A program made the position numbers and the translations under genes. Below, piece by piece: positions 50,372-63,200 of a stretch of DNA of 64,000 bases; the stretch's first letter is position 1; the number at the start of each line of letters is the position of its first letter. The stretch comes from Dicaeum eximium. Taxonomy: Eukaryota > Chordata > Aves > Passeriformes > Dicaeidae. The notes under the pieces were generated by a model, which was not told the origin of the DNA, did no database searches, and was given only the letters and a program-made list of their open reading frames with translations. The stretch lies in the NCBI GenBank assembly GCA_013396995.1, contig VWZP01005263.1, positions 62,001 to 126,000 of the forward strand. The letters are read 5' to 3'.

Positions 50372-51319
50372 GTGATTATAGGCACAAAACAATTTTTTGA
50401 ATTTCCCCTCTTTTTAGGTGCTGTTCATTTTGGGGAATTTATACAAGCACACACATATTTATGTGTATAGATTAACATGTCTCTTACGTACCAAAGTTCT
50501 CACAGAACAGAAAAAGTAAAATTAGATTTTTGTAAGCTGGAGTGATGTGCATGTTCTTATTTTCAATGTGTGGTAAAGTAATCCTTCACTTTTATTTTTT
50601 AACAGTATTCTGTAATATAAATAATCTAGTCTTTTCTTTTGCAGACTGTTTAATTCAGACAGGTTGAAGTTGCCTCCAAAGATTGGCATCAAATTGAGGA
50701 AACCATTCATGTAGTAAATAAGATAATTTGTTTCTGCCCAAAAAGATTAAAATATAGATTTTTTTTTTTTTTAGCCCATATGATTTAACACATGCAGTTC
50801 CTGCATCTCTATGATTCTGAATGCATTTTGAAATTAAGCACTTCTACATAGGGGTTTTTTTTTCCATTTTCTGCAGTGCACTTTTAACCTGAATTTCTGG
50901 AATTTTAGTTAATCTAATCGATAGAGGTCTTTATATCTTTCCTAGAAATTGATAAGTATTTATGTAATTTCAAAATGTGATGGGAAACTGATGCTCCTAA
51001 TGAAAGCAGAAGTTGTAAAAACAAGTAGCAAGTCCTACAATTTGAGTATTTTTATATAAATAAATGAGGGAAAGATGTGTTCTGACACCTGTTTTCTGTG
51101 CCATATTTAAAGTCAGGGATATATTTCTCTGCTTTTTTGTGCGATCATAAAATCTGTTGTGTTTTTTAATTGTTCTTCATCCAGTCTTTCGCAATATCAA
51201 TCTTACTGCTTGTAGCTACAATAGTAACTATTAAGAAAGTTTATGAGTTTTGGAAATTTTGGGGCTTTGTTTGCTTAGAGAGAGGAGAAAAAGGAGCTGT
51301 CAGCTGCTGAAAATTTGGC
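50372..51319. other. noncoding stretch
   Basis: AT-rich with T-runs near 50759-50772 and 50853. No recognised feature. Confidence 0.5.
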
Positions 51320-51560
51320 CCCTATTGTGATGTCGTGTGTGGGAGTTGCTCGCTCTTCTGCAGTGGTTGTTGGGCTCATTTCGTGGCAGGGTGCTGGAAT
51401 CAGCCTCATGGACTGACCCCCCCTTAGAAAATTAAATATTTGGATGGCTGTAGTCTGATCAGAACAACTCTAATTAAAGTTTGAAAACCCTTTTGAGGTG
51501 AGCATTTATGTTACCACCTTTGTAACCGTGTGCAACGGCAACAAGATTTTTCTCTCGAGG
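51320..51560. promoter_or_regulatory. candidate conserved noncoding element
   Basis: 'attgtgatgtcgtgtgtggg', 'ctcatttcgtggcagggtgc', 'ttagaaaattaaatatttgg', 'acaactctaattaaagtttg' and 'tgtaaccgtgtgcaacggca' are mixed sequence with retained CpGs and a TAATTA core. No coding frame or repeat explains it. Confidence 0.35.
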
Positions 51561-54500
51561 CATGAAAATCTGTTCAGCTGAAGAGATCAGAGGTTTTCAC
51601 TTTGGCACACTGCGATGGTCAGAATTGGTTCAGTGCAAGTACACTGCAGCTTTTCAGTGCTTCTCAGATTGTAGTAAACTTTAGAGAAGTTGGTATTATG
51701 TGTTATTAAATAATTCTGAACTGCCTTAACCATCAAAAACAAAGCAAAAAGGAAGAGTTTATTTTCTTTGTACCCTGAAGGCAAAATAATGTGTTGCCTA
51801 AACTTCCCACAGGAGCTTGGCTCCTTCATAATGCAATATTTAGTGCATAATGGCTCCTTATCTGTTTTCTGTGCAAAATCCAATCTAGATTATTGGGCTC
51901 TATATAAATAAAGTTGTTTGCTTTTAAGGTTGGTTTTTTTTTGTGACGATGTTGGTATCCAACTAACACAACTTCTAGGGATTGATTAGTTCCTGTATAC
52001 GCAGGTCATTCTCTTCTTATGTGATAAACCTGTTTCTCCAGACTGTCTGCCCACACACTTTGTCCATAGATATTAATTTCTGAGTGTTTTTTAGCCTCAA
52101 GCTTTGACACTTTTATACTAAAAGTCTGTGTGAGCAGAAATTTGTGCTGCAGAAATGAAAACCAGAAAATAACCACAGTAAAAATCACACTCAGTAGAGC
52201 TGGAAGTTGAAACATATCCTAGAAGATTTCCATGTTAGAAATATTAAACAAGTTGTTAAATAAGTGCAAACAACCGATGAACTTTTTCTGAGACTCAAAG
52301 AAGATCAAGTGAGAAATGACAATTTTGGTTTCTCCTGTCCTCCTCCACCTATTCAGTGGGATTCACACTGTTCTGGCAAATCCACTTACTCAGATTTTTG
52401 CAAAAGAAATATTTCTGAACCTAGTGCCTGAAATCATATCTCTGCTCTTAATTATTTATTTAGTTGACACTAGATTGTCCTAAAGTCATATAAAACCCTG
52501 TAAACACTCTCATTCCTTCCTGTATATTACTTTGGTAGTTTTGAGTGACAAAACCATTTAGACACTGTGGCTGTTACCATATCATGGTTTGAAAGGTAAA
52601 ACAGAACATGATCATCTTTTTAATAGGAACACTATGTGATTCATAGGTGGTGAATATTTCATGCACTTTGCATTTGCCTTTGTGCAGGAGGGTAAATGGA
52701 AAGTAAATCCATGTGTACTTTAGACAGTAAAAAGGCATTACTTTGTTACATCATATAAACATGTAGATTTGATTCTCTCTTTACTCATGCTGTAAAAAGA
52801 AAGTTTTAAAGTGTTCAGCCATACCTGAAAATGTAAATGCCCGAGCCTAATGTAATGCTGAAAAAAAATTAAGATAAATGATACTGCATCCTTGCCACAA
52901 ACTGCAGCTTGTACAAAATTCACTTTAGTTATTATACTGTGAATACGTGTGCTAAACCTCCTCTGTGTATGCACAATTTATGTTGAATGCAACATGAATC
53001 ATTTTAATAGACCAAGCAAAAAGTCCCCAAAGTCAATTTTCAAATTATGAACCTTGGAACAGAATATAGCAACAATGAACAACAAATAGTTCAGATTTTA
53101 CGCTGAACTACAAATGAACCATTAAAGGTACAGTATACTCATTCAGAAAAAAACAGTTTTTCCTTATCATCACAGTGGCTAAAAAGCATAACAAGAATAT
53201 TTCGTAAAGGTCAGTTCTAAATTTTTTCTTTTTCTGTACCTTATTAAGAGGCACACTCATGAGAGCTGATGCCATGAAGATTTTTACATCTGTTGTTCTG
53301 GTTAGATTCTGTCTCTGCTCTGCCATGTAACCTTGAGAAAGACTGGGTTTAGTGCTTTAAAATTCAGGAATCCATTCAGATTTACTGGTTAAAAAATGAC
53401 CTGGCTTCAGATGGGTCATTTGCATGGAAAACCTTTTCACTACCTGATTTTAGCTGTTCAGTGTTACCAGGACACAGCAAAAGTGGTAGCAGAGGAGCAC
53501 AGGTCTTAAAAAGTTTGGTGAGGAATTAAAATTAAACAGAAAGAAAGGAAGAGTATTTGAGTGTCATCTAAAACAAGAGTTAAAAAGCAAAGAAATTGTT
53601 TCTCATTGTCTCATCTACTTAATTGATGGCATTTTTCATTGCTAGATACTTTAATTTATGAAATAATAATCAATTTAGTTGGTTATATGGATGCTGTTGA
53701 TTTTTTTAAAACAAAATTCAGTATTTTTGGAGCCTTTTCATTTTTTAAAACTTGCCTTTGTCCTCCTAAAATTGCCCACTTAATCAAAGTTTTAAAAATA
53801 TAAACCTCTGCTTATTTTCTTGGCACATGCTTTTGCATGGGCCTGAGAGAATTAGTGAGTCATGCCTCAAAATGCTCTGTGGAACCTTGTGCAATTCAAT
53901 GTTCTTTAACTGGTCAAATTCACTGTTTAGATTGGAGAAGACAGAATAAAGTAAAAAGACTGTAATAAAGTAAAAAAAAATTGTGCCGAATGGTGTCATG
54001 GTTTGGGAGAAAAGGGCTATTTTCAGTTAACTTTGTCAGGCGTGTAGTTAAAAATAGAAATTGAGAGTGGTCATGGGCTTTTCCAGATAGAAGTACATGA
54101 GAAAAATAATCGAACTCCAAAGTTCACACCCATTGTGTGATGGTCACTTCTGAAAATGTTCTGTAAGGTACATCATGGCTGTGAAAACTGTACTGAAAGT
54201 GCTGCAAGAACTGTAGGACCCTGTAAACTATTTAACCTATAATTTCTAGAGGATGTGCCTTTGCATTTTGACTGAGGCTTTCTAAGTCACTTTTTTGATA
54301 ATTGCATCATTTATGATGTTATTTTCAGCAGTCTCTGGAAACTGCTGTAAGTATTTGGAAGTTAACATTTCTTCCAGAGCAAAAGGTAAAATCTGTTCTA
54401 GATTTCCTTGAAAAATTAATTTTTTTGGTGTATTTCTTAAAAGTTGCAAGCCTACCATTAAAACAGTAAAAAAAAAAAAAAGGCAAGTTTTAATTTCTAC

Positions 54501-57500
54501 TTCAGTATTTTATTTTTCAGTCTAGTAGGAGAGCATGGCATGTTGCCATGGGGTGTTCATGGATCAAATGACATCGAAATGGAACCTGAGATATTTTGGT
54601 AGGACTAGGTTCCAGCTCCTTGTATTCACACTAGTGCAGGTTATTGGTGAACATTTACAGCTCTGCAGATGAAGGTGCTTGTAAAAGATCTCAAAACTGA
54701 CTCTGTTTTTACTGTGTGTGCTGTCACTGCTTGGTCCTCACCTGCAGTTCCTGAGACCCAAACCAAGCACGTTTTAGGGTGAGGCAGTTGCCGTTGGAGA
54801 ACTAAAACCTGACTGAATTATTTCAGGGTATTTTTAGTCAGGATTCTTTATGAAGTAGATGTGATAAATTATCTGTATTTGATACACAAATTTGGCAGAA
54901 ACTATGCCTCTTTTTTTTTAGTTTTCTTTTTTTAAAATTTATTAGCCCCTGTGAAGTTTTCAAGGGACTTTAAGCAGCCACCATAAATAAGAAACACATT
55001 CCTCAAATGTTGATAATGTTTCCTCCTCCCCTTGCTCCTTTTCTGTATGTAATATTTCACCATAGTTGAACCTGAAATCCAGAATATTGCATCTTTAAGC
55101 AAAACCTTTTTCTTATTGCAGGAAAGATAATCCAGTATCCTGTGGTCTTGCAGGTTAGAACATTATTATTAGAGTCAGAACAGAATTTTATACAGATGGA
55201 GAAAAAAAGTTTCCCATCTACTAATCCAGAAATCTCCAAACTCAACTAATTTTATGATGTCAAAGAAGAAATATGTTTTGGTGTTTCTGTTTTGACTTCT
55301 TGCCTCCCATTCAGGTTACTGATTGCATGTCAGTGACCCACAGAGATCTAACGCAGGTAGCTACAACATCACATTGTGCACTTTACTAAATTCTAGGAGA
55401 CAGCCTGAGCATCACAGAATGTGAAATTTATGCTGGTAAAGAGGGAGTATGGATCAGCAACCCATTGATTTTAGCCAAGAATCAAATCAGCAGGAAGATC
55501 AGAGAAGGAGCCCTGTGGTTTCATCCAGGCTCTGACCCACTTCATCATTTTACTCCCCAGTGCATGAGAGCCCCTCCGACTGCTGGAGAGGTGAGGAAAC
55601 AGAGTTACTACAAAAACCAATGACAGAAAGAGTTGAAAATGCTTTCTTTTCTTTCTCCTGTAGATTATGAGATGTAAAAGTTATGAAAATGATGTGTATG
55701 TATGGAAAGATCTTATTTATATTCCACAAGAGTAACAGTTGTTTCAATATAATGGCAACCCCCCTTTATTCCTCAGCATCATGCATTTTCTTCATTTTGT
55801 GATATATTATGTGGCTTTTTGGTGTAACTACACTTTTAGATCTTATTGAATAGAATTTATGTGTTGCCTTATGGAAAACTTGTTTCATAATTCATTAATT
55901 ATTTACTATTACTTGACCTTACAGTACATGAAAAAACCTATCCCATAACTGTAATTTCAATTCTCTCCAGTGTGAAATCAATCACATTCCACATCTTTTA
56001 TATTATTTAAAATGTGAATCATGAAATTTTCCTGTGGATTTCTCCCAAGTTACTGAGAACTTTCAAACCTGAGTGTGTGGGGAATGTGCAGGCTGTCCCC
56101 TGCAGCCCTGGGCCAAGTCCTGATTGCATTGCAAATGCTGCAAAACCATTTCCAGGGGGTGAGCTGTCCCTTCTTGTCAATGGAACTGGGGCTGGCAAAG
56201 ACCAGGAGTAATTTATAAAGATCTCCTTCACAGGATTTCTGTTTGCTTTGTGTGCAAGTAACATTTAGATAAGGACATAGCTTTTAACTTGTACCTCCCT
56301 GTCCCTACAACCCAAATTGTGCCAATAATGTCACTGAACATGCTTGGTGTGTGCAGTTTCCAGTGCTGGGGGGACCTCCTGGACAGCTGGGTAATGCTGA
56401 GTCCACTTCTGATATTGGTGTACCCTGTACTGTGTGAGGAAGGTGATGGGTGTTGTGTTTAATTTAAAGTTCAGGAACAATTGGGGAATGTTGTGGGAAG
56501 CAGCCTGCTGCACGAAGGAAAGTGATGGAAGTTCTGTTAGTGATACTGAGATGCATTTTCTGATTTCTTTGACAGTAATTTCTGAAAATATATGAGTAGA
56601 TAAAAGGAACAATCAGTTATGCACTTGAGATTTAGAGGTTACTTTTTTCCTAAAAATCTGCAAGGATTTTTAGACTATATTTTAAGCAGGAGATACGTTT
56701 GTGGAACAAATTACATTTGTACCTCAGCCTGCATGAGCACAGGAGAATAAGATTTTTGTCCTTGACAAAAAAAATCTTGCCTCTTATTATTAATTGCTCC
56801 CCCTTTTGCCTGTATGCCCATATTTTTTTGCTCTATGAGACAGTTTATCAACAAAATATGCTTTTTCTCTGTTTTTCTTTCAGTAGTTAATTGCCAAATG
56901 TTCTAAGTTCTAAAACATGTCCAGATTGCCAGATTGTATCTTATGCAAACCCTGACTATTTTAGAAACATATATATAATCATATTAAGCAAAAGCCACTC
57001 CAGCTATTCATCTATATGCTTTTATGACTCTCAGATGTAATTGGCAGTATTTAATTTTACTTAAGTAACAAAGGCTTTGTAAGTATAGGTTTTCCTGATA
57101 CCTGAGCACAGTTAGGAAAAAATTCAGAGTACATGTAATATTACACAAGGAAATAAAGTTAATTTTCTTGAAATATACAGTAGGGTATATAAATGGACTT
57201 CGGGAAAAAATAGTAGAATGAAAAGTGTAATGCTATTTTCCTAAGCCACATTTGCTAAATGCAGACTTTTGCAAGGTCAGCAGTTATACTGGAGTTGAGG
57301 AGAAATGGCTTCAGTGGCTTTAACTTTACCAGTGCCCTTGATGAGGTGCAGAGTTGTCAGTATTCTCATAAAATTCCTCAGTGATGGCTTCTTCTGTTCT
57401 CTTTATTTCCTTAAGTGAACATCTGTCTAATTGTTCACCTCCATTGCTTTAGTGCTTTCCTCATGCTTTCTCTGTTTCCAGACAATAAACTTTATTTTCT

Positions 57501-59375
57501 TCATAAGAATTCAGTCTACGCAAGGGTATTAGGCAGCTTGTTTGCACCTTTTAATTTCTGGAAGTTTTCCAGAAGGGCTTTTTGCTGTAGTTCCAATGGG
57601 TTCATCAGTGAATCATGTAACATAATGCAGCATTGTGTTTGGGTTTTTATCCGTTACCTTCTGTTTATAAACATCTGCTTGGAAATTTTCTTTTTGAATT
57701 TTTTTTTTAATATGTTTTACATTTTTGCATGTGGCATATGGGTAAGATATACAGTACCTGCTATTTTTTTCAGGTGTTCAGGTAGGTACAGCCAGTATTT
57801 ACCTTAACATTTGGGAAAAGCCTAAGCTACTTGCTTAAACCCCAAAACTTCAAGGTAGAATGTGTGTTGGTTATTTAGCTATGTTACAATATCTGTTAAA
57901 TTAAAGGCAATTTAATAATTGAATGAATACATTAAAACTTGGCATTAACACTTTCGGTTGCAGGATTGCAGAAGGCATCTAAAAAGTCTCTCAGTCCAGT
58001 AGAGAGAGTATTGCTCACAAACTTAGCATGCTGCTTCTTTTGTGTGCAGTTCTTTGTGTTCAGGCCTTTTTCTTCCTTTATAAAGGGGAAAGACAGTGGG
58101 GGTCTTTGGGGGGTTTAAAATTTAATTATTATTTTCCTCTTATCGGTAAAATATTTGTATTAATCTCTCACACCTATTCTTCAGGCAAATATTTAAAGCT
58201 GCAAGTAGGTGGTTGTTATGCTTTTCCTGCTGCTTTATTTGCTGTCCTGGCACCACTTCCTTAGTCTTTATGTACAAACACCTGTGCAAATAGAATTTTT
58301 AAGGCATATTCTTCATCCTTCTGACCATATTGTTTATACACAAGTTGTATTTAGAGACAAGTGTTTTAGTAAGTTTAATGATGAGGAACTCTCCCTCTAT
58401 ATTGCTGCATGAGACAATTATTTTCGGGATTACTTTTGTTATCTTTGATCAAAATTTTATCATAAAATTAATGTATATTTAGTAAATTAAAATTTCAAAG
58501 CTTTTCATGTTGATGGTGCTTAAAAATAAGACACTTGCTTGTGAACTTTTTTCACGCTTACACTAAAACCATTTTAAACTTTCTTAATTATTAGAACAAT
58601 GGGACATGGCCTTGTGACCCCTCCTGTCTGGGGCTGCCCCATTGTGCATCTGTAAAATACACGGGCTGGACTTTGATCTCAGCTTTTCAGACAACCTTGG
58701 AATTACCTTACCTCTCTAATGATGTGTTTGGTTCTGTGTCAGTGATTCCCGAGATGGGCCACGTCTGCACACAAATTTAATTTGTGTTTATTTTGTTCAT
58801 ATTTTCTTTGTCACACCATATTTCTTTAGAAAGAAAGTAGAGAAAAGCTTCCTCCTTTGGTGACCACAGATCAGGTGGCAGAAGGGCAGGTTTCCATATT
58901 CTGATATTTTCCTGTGCATGCAGAAAGACTTCATATTTTTGTTCAAGTCTATATTGTGTATATTGAGTGTATATTAAGAAGCTGATCCTGCCAACCCTAG
59001 AACAAGAAATCTTTACTAATGTGATTCAGTCCTTTTATTTCACTTTCTAAAATTACATACATATCAATGTGACCATTTTCAATGCATCTCTTAGCTTGGG
59101 AATGTGAACAGCTGGGGAAACAAAAGAGTTTGTGTATGTGTTTATTTCTTTGAGCATACTGTTCTGTAAGTTATCAATGTTATATTGTTTAAATCTAGGA
59201 AATTGTAACCATGAACTGCCAATTAAAATGGCTTAAATAGCTAATTATTCAGTTCTTTCGTTTCTTTGTCACATATATTTATTTCTACTTACGTTGAAGC
59301 ATCCTGACGTTATTCATGAGCACAGAAGTGATGACTTGTAAGCATATCGATACTTTTATTTTCCCTAATATTAGG
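51561..59375. other. 7.8 kb noncoding stretch
   Basis: AT-rich DNA. No gene, LINE, LTR or RNA gene recognised. Notes: A13 run near 54469; short inverted repeat 'catggca tgt tgccatg' near 54537; a GC-richer part at 56060-56210 with short frames on both strands. The 130-codon plus frame 57415-57807 is F/C/I-rich with no recognised domain. Confidence 0.5.
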
Positions 59376-59640
59376 AGTGGGGGAAAAGGACTGTACCTTA
59401 AATCCCTTGGCGAGCTTTGCCATGCTCCCAGGTAGCTGCAATGCATTTGTAAACCTGCAGACGTCACTATTCTGCCAATTAATTGTGCTGCACGGGCTGT
59501 TCCACCGAGCTCTGACCGCATCCAAACTGCACACTGCTCCCACCTCGCAATTACAGCACTCGGTTTTTAATCTGAAACAAGTTAATCAGATTTATTTTGG
59601 TGTCGTTACTTCATTTTCAACGTTCCACTAAAGGAAGGAG
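59376..59640. promoter_or_regulatory. candidate conserved noncoding element
   Basis: 'cccttggcgagctttgccat', 'ctgcagacgtcactattctg' (CRE-like CGTCA), 'ctgccaattaattgtgctgc', 'ccgagctctgaccgcatcca' and 'caagttaatcagatttattt'. The density of retained CpGs plus homeodomain words is well above the surroundings. Open frames occur on both strands (59285-59631), none recognised. Confidence 0.45.
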
Positions 59641-59799
59641 TACGCTTTCTTTTCTAACTTGTAGGAGCCTTGTCCTAACAGTTGTCTTTAATTATTAGTT
59701 ATTGTTGTTTCAGTACAGATTTCTGAACTACTTATTTTGTGTCATTTAACATACCATTTTTAAGCAACATTTTTCAATCTGAACACAGCTTCCAGGAGG

Positions 59800-60115
59800 G
59801 CAAGCTGCCCAGAACATCAGTGATCTCACAGTTATTACTTTGTGTCATATATAATCTTGTTTTTTCCTGCAACAAATAAATCTTTGGGCCTCCCTGCAAA
59901 AAACATTTGTGGTTACAGTATAATAAAAATAAACCGTTTGTCGTGACTGCAGCTGACATTTATCAGCCTATTTGTGGGTGCTCTTTCTCTCTCTGTATAA
60001 TACGGAACATAATTTGTCACTTTGTAAATACATTCCAGCCTAAATCCCTGCCAGCATCTGTTAGTATTTGAAGGATTAATGCACTGCACAGTGCATGTCT
60101 GCACTTTCAGGCAAG
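59800..60115. promoter_or_regulatory. candidate conserved noncoding element with small hairpin
   Basis: 'cacagttattactttgtgtc', 'acagtataataaaaataaac', 'gtttgtcgtgactgcagctg' and 'aggattaatgcactgcacag' form non-repetitive mixed sequence. An 8-bp-arm hairpin (atgcactg / cagtgcat, 2-nt spacer) lies at 60079-60096. Texture resembles deeply conserved vertebrate enhancers; unproven. Confidence 0.42.
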
Positions 60116-60244
60116 ATCGTAGCTTATGGTTATGGATCATGAGAGAACAGGGAAAAAGGTTCATTTTGTATTTACTCAAACATTGTTGCCCTTTTGACCA
60201 TCATGCTTTTCTCCTCTTGTTTGTCCTCTGGAGTGGGGATACTG

Positions 60245-60298
60245 CCTTCCCTTCCCTTCCCTTCCCTTCCCTTCCCTTCCCTTCCCTTCCCTTCCCTT
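60245..60298 (+). repeat. (CCTTC)n microsatellite, 10.8 perfect units
   Basis: 54 bp of uninterrupted pentamer repeat. The open frames crossing it (60079-60303, 60194-60382, and 60201-60401 on the minus strand) owe their repeating PSLPF or GREGK peptide to the repeat and are not genes. Its perfection suggests it may be length-polymorphic. Confidence 0.98.
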
Positions 60299-63200
60299 TG
60301 TGACATCTGCGTGTGGAATCCTGCTGTAAGTTTTGTACACCACCGTGTGTGGAGCTGTACATGTAAGATAACACCTCTTTAATTTTATGGATAATTAACA
60401 ATGGTAATAATGTATTGCAATAGTGGTGTTACTGGTTTAGTCCTTTTAGAAATTCTCCTTTTTCCCCCAGCTTCTGCCATTTCCATCAGATCCATTACTC
60501 TATTGCCTCCTACATTGCTTCCTCCTCAGCAACCCAAAAACTGGGTTTATTTAATCTTAAAGACTTCAAATGGAGGGAGTTTTTAAAAGGAGAAAAGCCT
60601 GTACCTTCTAAATTATCCTGATGCTGTTTGCCTTGTTGCTCTCTTTGAAAATGCATTCTGCTATCACCTCGAATTGTGCAGAATGAAAGGAATTGAAAGC
60701 ATCTGAATAGGAGGCTCTCCACAGCTGAGATTCTGTTACATGTTCCCAGGCTCCCTTGATCATTCTCTAAACAAGGAGATATGTTTATTAGAATGGTAAA
60801 CCATACACATGATGTTATATATTGCTAAGATTATTTGAGATGCCCCAAGATAAATTCAAATGAGCTTTACAGAAATGGGCGTTTGGAGATGGAAAGAAGT
60901 GATCTATATCCAGGGAAAGGAAAAAAAAAAATCCAGCTAAAAGTAGGCTCCCAAGTAATTACCCACATTTCACGTGCATTAAGAGCTAAACAAATTCCTG
61001 TTGCCAAAATCTACAGTAGATTTTTGTTTAAATACAGGTAATTTCTTGTTATTGAAGCAAATGTGTCCTGTGTGCAATGCAACCATGTGCATCCAGAAAA
61101 AATCAGGGCATTTGGAGCCTACTAAATTAAGTATTAAATTAAATATTCTGAAATTATAGTCCAGCAGTTTCTGTATGTTTTTGTTCTCTCTGGTTATGGA
61201 ATAAATAATTTTAGAAATATTTTTAGGGGAATTACTTCTTTTCCTTTTTCTAAGCATGATTTAGGATTGCTGGGGCATAGTTTACTTCACTGAAGATATT
61301 AATTTCTTAAAGAAAAGCAGATGTTTTCCCTTTTTTCCTTTATAATTATCTTCAGAAGATATGAAAGGCCAAATTGACAGAGATACTGATCTAAGAGTTA
61401 AGTAATGTAAAGATTATGAAGTAACATTATTGCTTGTTGTAGTGCTAAGTGGTATTTATTACAGAAGATTTATTAAAAAAGGTTATTAAAATTTGAAAAA
61501 TGAATCAACCACAAATAAGGAAATGCGTGTATGTGTAGACATTTGCTAATAGAAAGAGATAAAGTTTTAAAACTATTGGGAAATTTGAAATGGTGATTGC
61601 ATGATAAGTCAAACATACAAACTGTACCTGGAGACCCATTTTTGTGTTTGGATTTTAAATTATAGATAAATTAAGTATTTGGACAAAGGAAAAATATTGC
61701 TGTGAACAGTGATTTGTTTAAATGCCAAGTTGGTGTATGCCATCCCCAGAAGTTGAACTCCTTCCTATCAGGCCGTCTTCATCACTTTTCCACATCTCTC
61801 ACCTGCAGAACTTCAGGCTCATGTGTTGCTTTTATATTTAATCTCCATCTAAGGGAGGATCCAGACTTCTTGGTTGCTTTTATAGCCCAGCTGAGCCCAA
61901 CATTAAGTCTCCAGTTCACATGTTTGGTCAGGCTTACTGTGCATGGGGACAATTGCAACTTTTAGACATTCATTTGCAGGAAATCCTACAGCTTGAGGGC
62001 TTCAGGTTTTTCTGAAGAGGCCTCTAAGTTGTAGATGGTGCCAGAAAGATAAACACTGTTTTCTGCCAAACATCCAGAATTGTTCTGGAGAAGGGATAGA
62101 GACAAAGAAAACAATGGTGCTAATAATTTATTCTTCATGATAAAATGTTGGTCCAAGGCTGATCAGTAATCTGAGCAGTTTGCAGGCTCACACTGACCCA
62201 TTAAATCTTGATCTGTGTGCTGTTCTCTTGACTTGGATGAAGGCAACCCCTGCAGGAATTCCATTTTTGTGAAGATCAGGAAGATCTAGTTACTTAAGCA
62301 GGAAGAACCAGGCTTTACAAATGAATTTTTGGGAGAGGTTGCACACAGCATCAGTCTATGACAGGATTGAGCAAGAAAAATAATGGAAAAATTTGTACCT
62401 CTAAATTAGAACCAAAATACAGGTAAAACAAGCACATCAGGAAATAGTGAAACCAAGTATTACTAAGTAATTTTTTTTTTCTAATGAAAGAAAGGAAATC
62501 CTTTTCATCTCTGATTTTCATGAAGAATCAAGTTAGTCCCAGCTGTTTCCTTGTACAGCTCATAAATTGGTTAGTAAAGTGGTTAATATTTGGGAAGTTG
62601 ATTTGTGTTGTCTTGCATAAAGTTAGTGGAAATTTGAAAGTACTGCACAAATACTGCTGATATTGGGCTAGGAAGAGGGGGGAAGCTAGAAAAATGAGTG
62701 TCAGAATGTTCCACTACAAGGTCTTCTAATGAACTTTATTGAGGTATCCCAAAGGTAGCAGAAGAGCACATCATTAGAGCAGCTGCCAGAGGTGCTGGAT
62801 TGCTCTAAAAACTGTGGGATGAATCCATCCCCATCAGCTCCAAGGGGCTGCAGAGCATTCAGAGCACACAGCCAGGTGAAGCTGCCATTGCATAAATACA
62901 GTTTTGCATGAAGTACATTAGGGACAGGAATATTTGCAGTCCTAATCCTGAGTGAAAGCCTTTTTCCCCATTAGGTACCTCCATAAATAGTGCATGGCAC
63001 TGGCTATTGACTGTCATAAGCCATGTGTCAAATTGTCAGATGTGCTTCTAAAACATCCCCTGCTCCATCCTCACCATGGAAATAGGAGTTTATGTGGGCG
63101 TTGCTTGTCATGTGCTGAGATTTGGTTATTTGTTTACCTATTTTCAGATAATTCCATAGATTTTTCATCAGCTTTGATGTAAAATTCTCTTTCTTCCCCA

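Noticed and set aside
54532..54556. Short inverted repeat 'catggca tgt tgccatg'
   Set aside because: Seven-bp arms are expected by chance many times in 64 kb.
57415..57807. 130-codon frame rich in F, C, I and L
   Set aside because: Composition fits T-rich DNA, with no recognisable domain.
60079..60401. Three frames with repeating peptide motifs (PSLPF / GREGK)
   Set aside because: The peptide repeats are the translation of the (CCTTC)n microsatellite.
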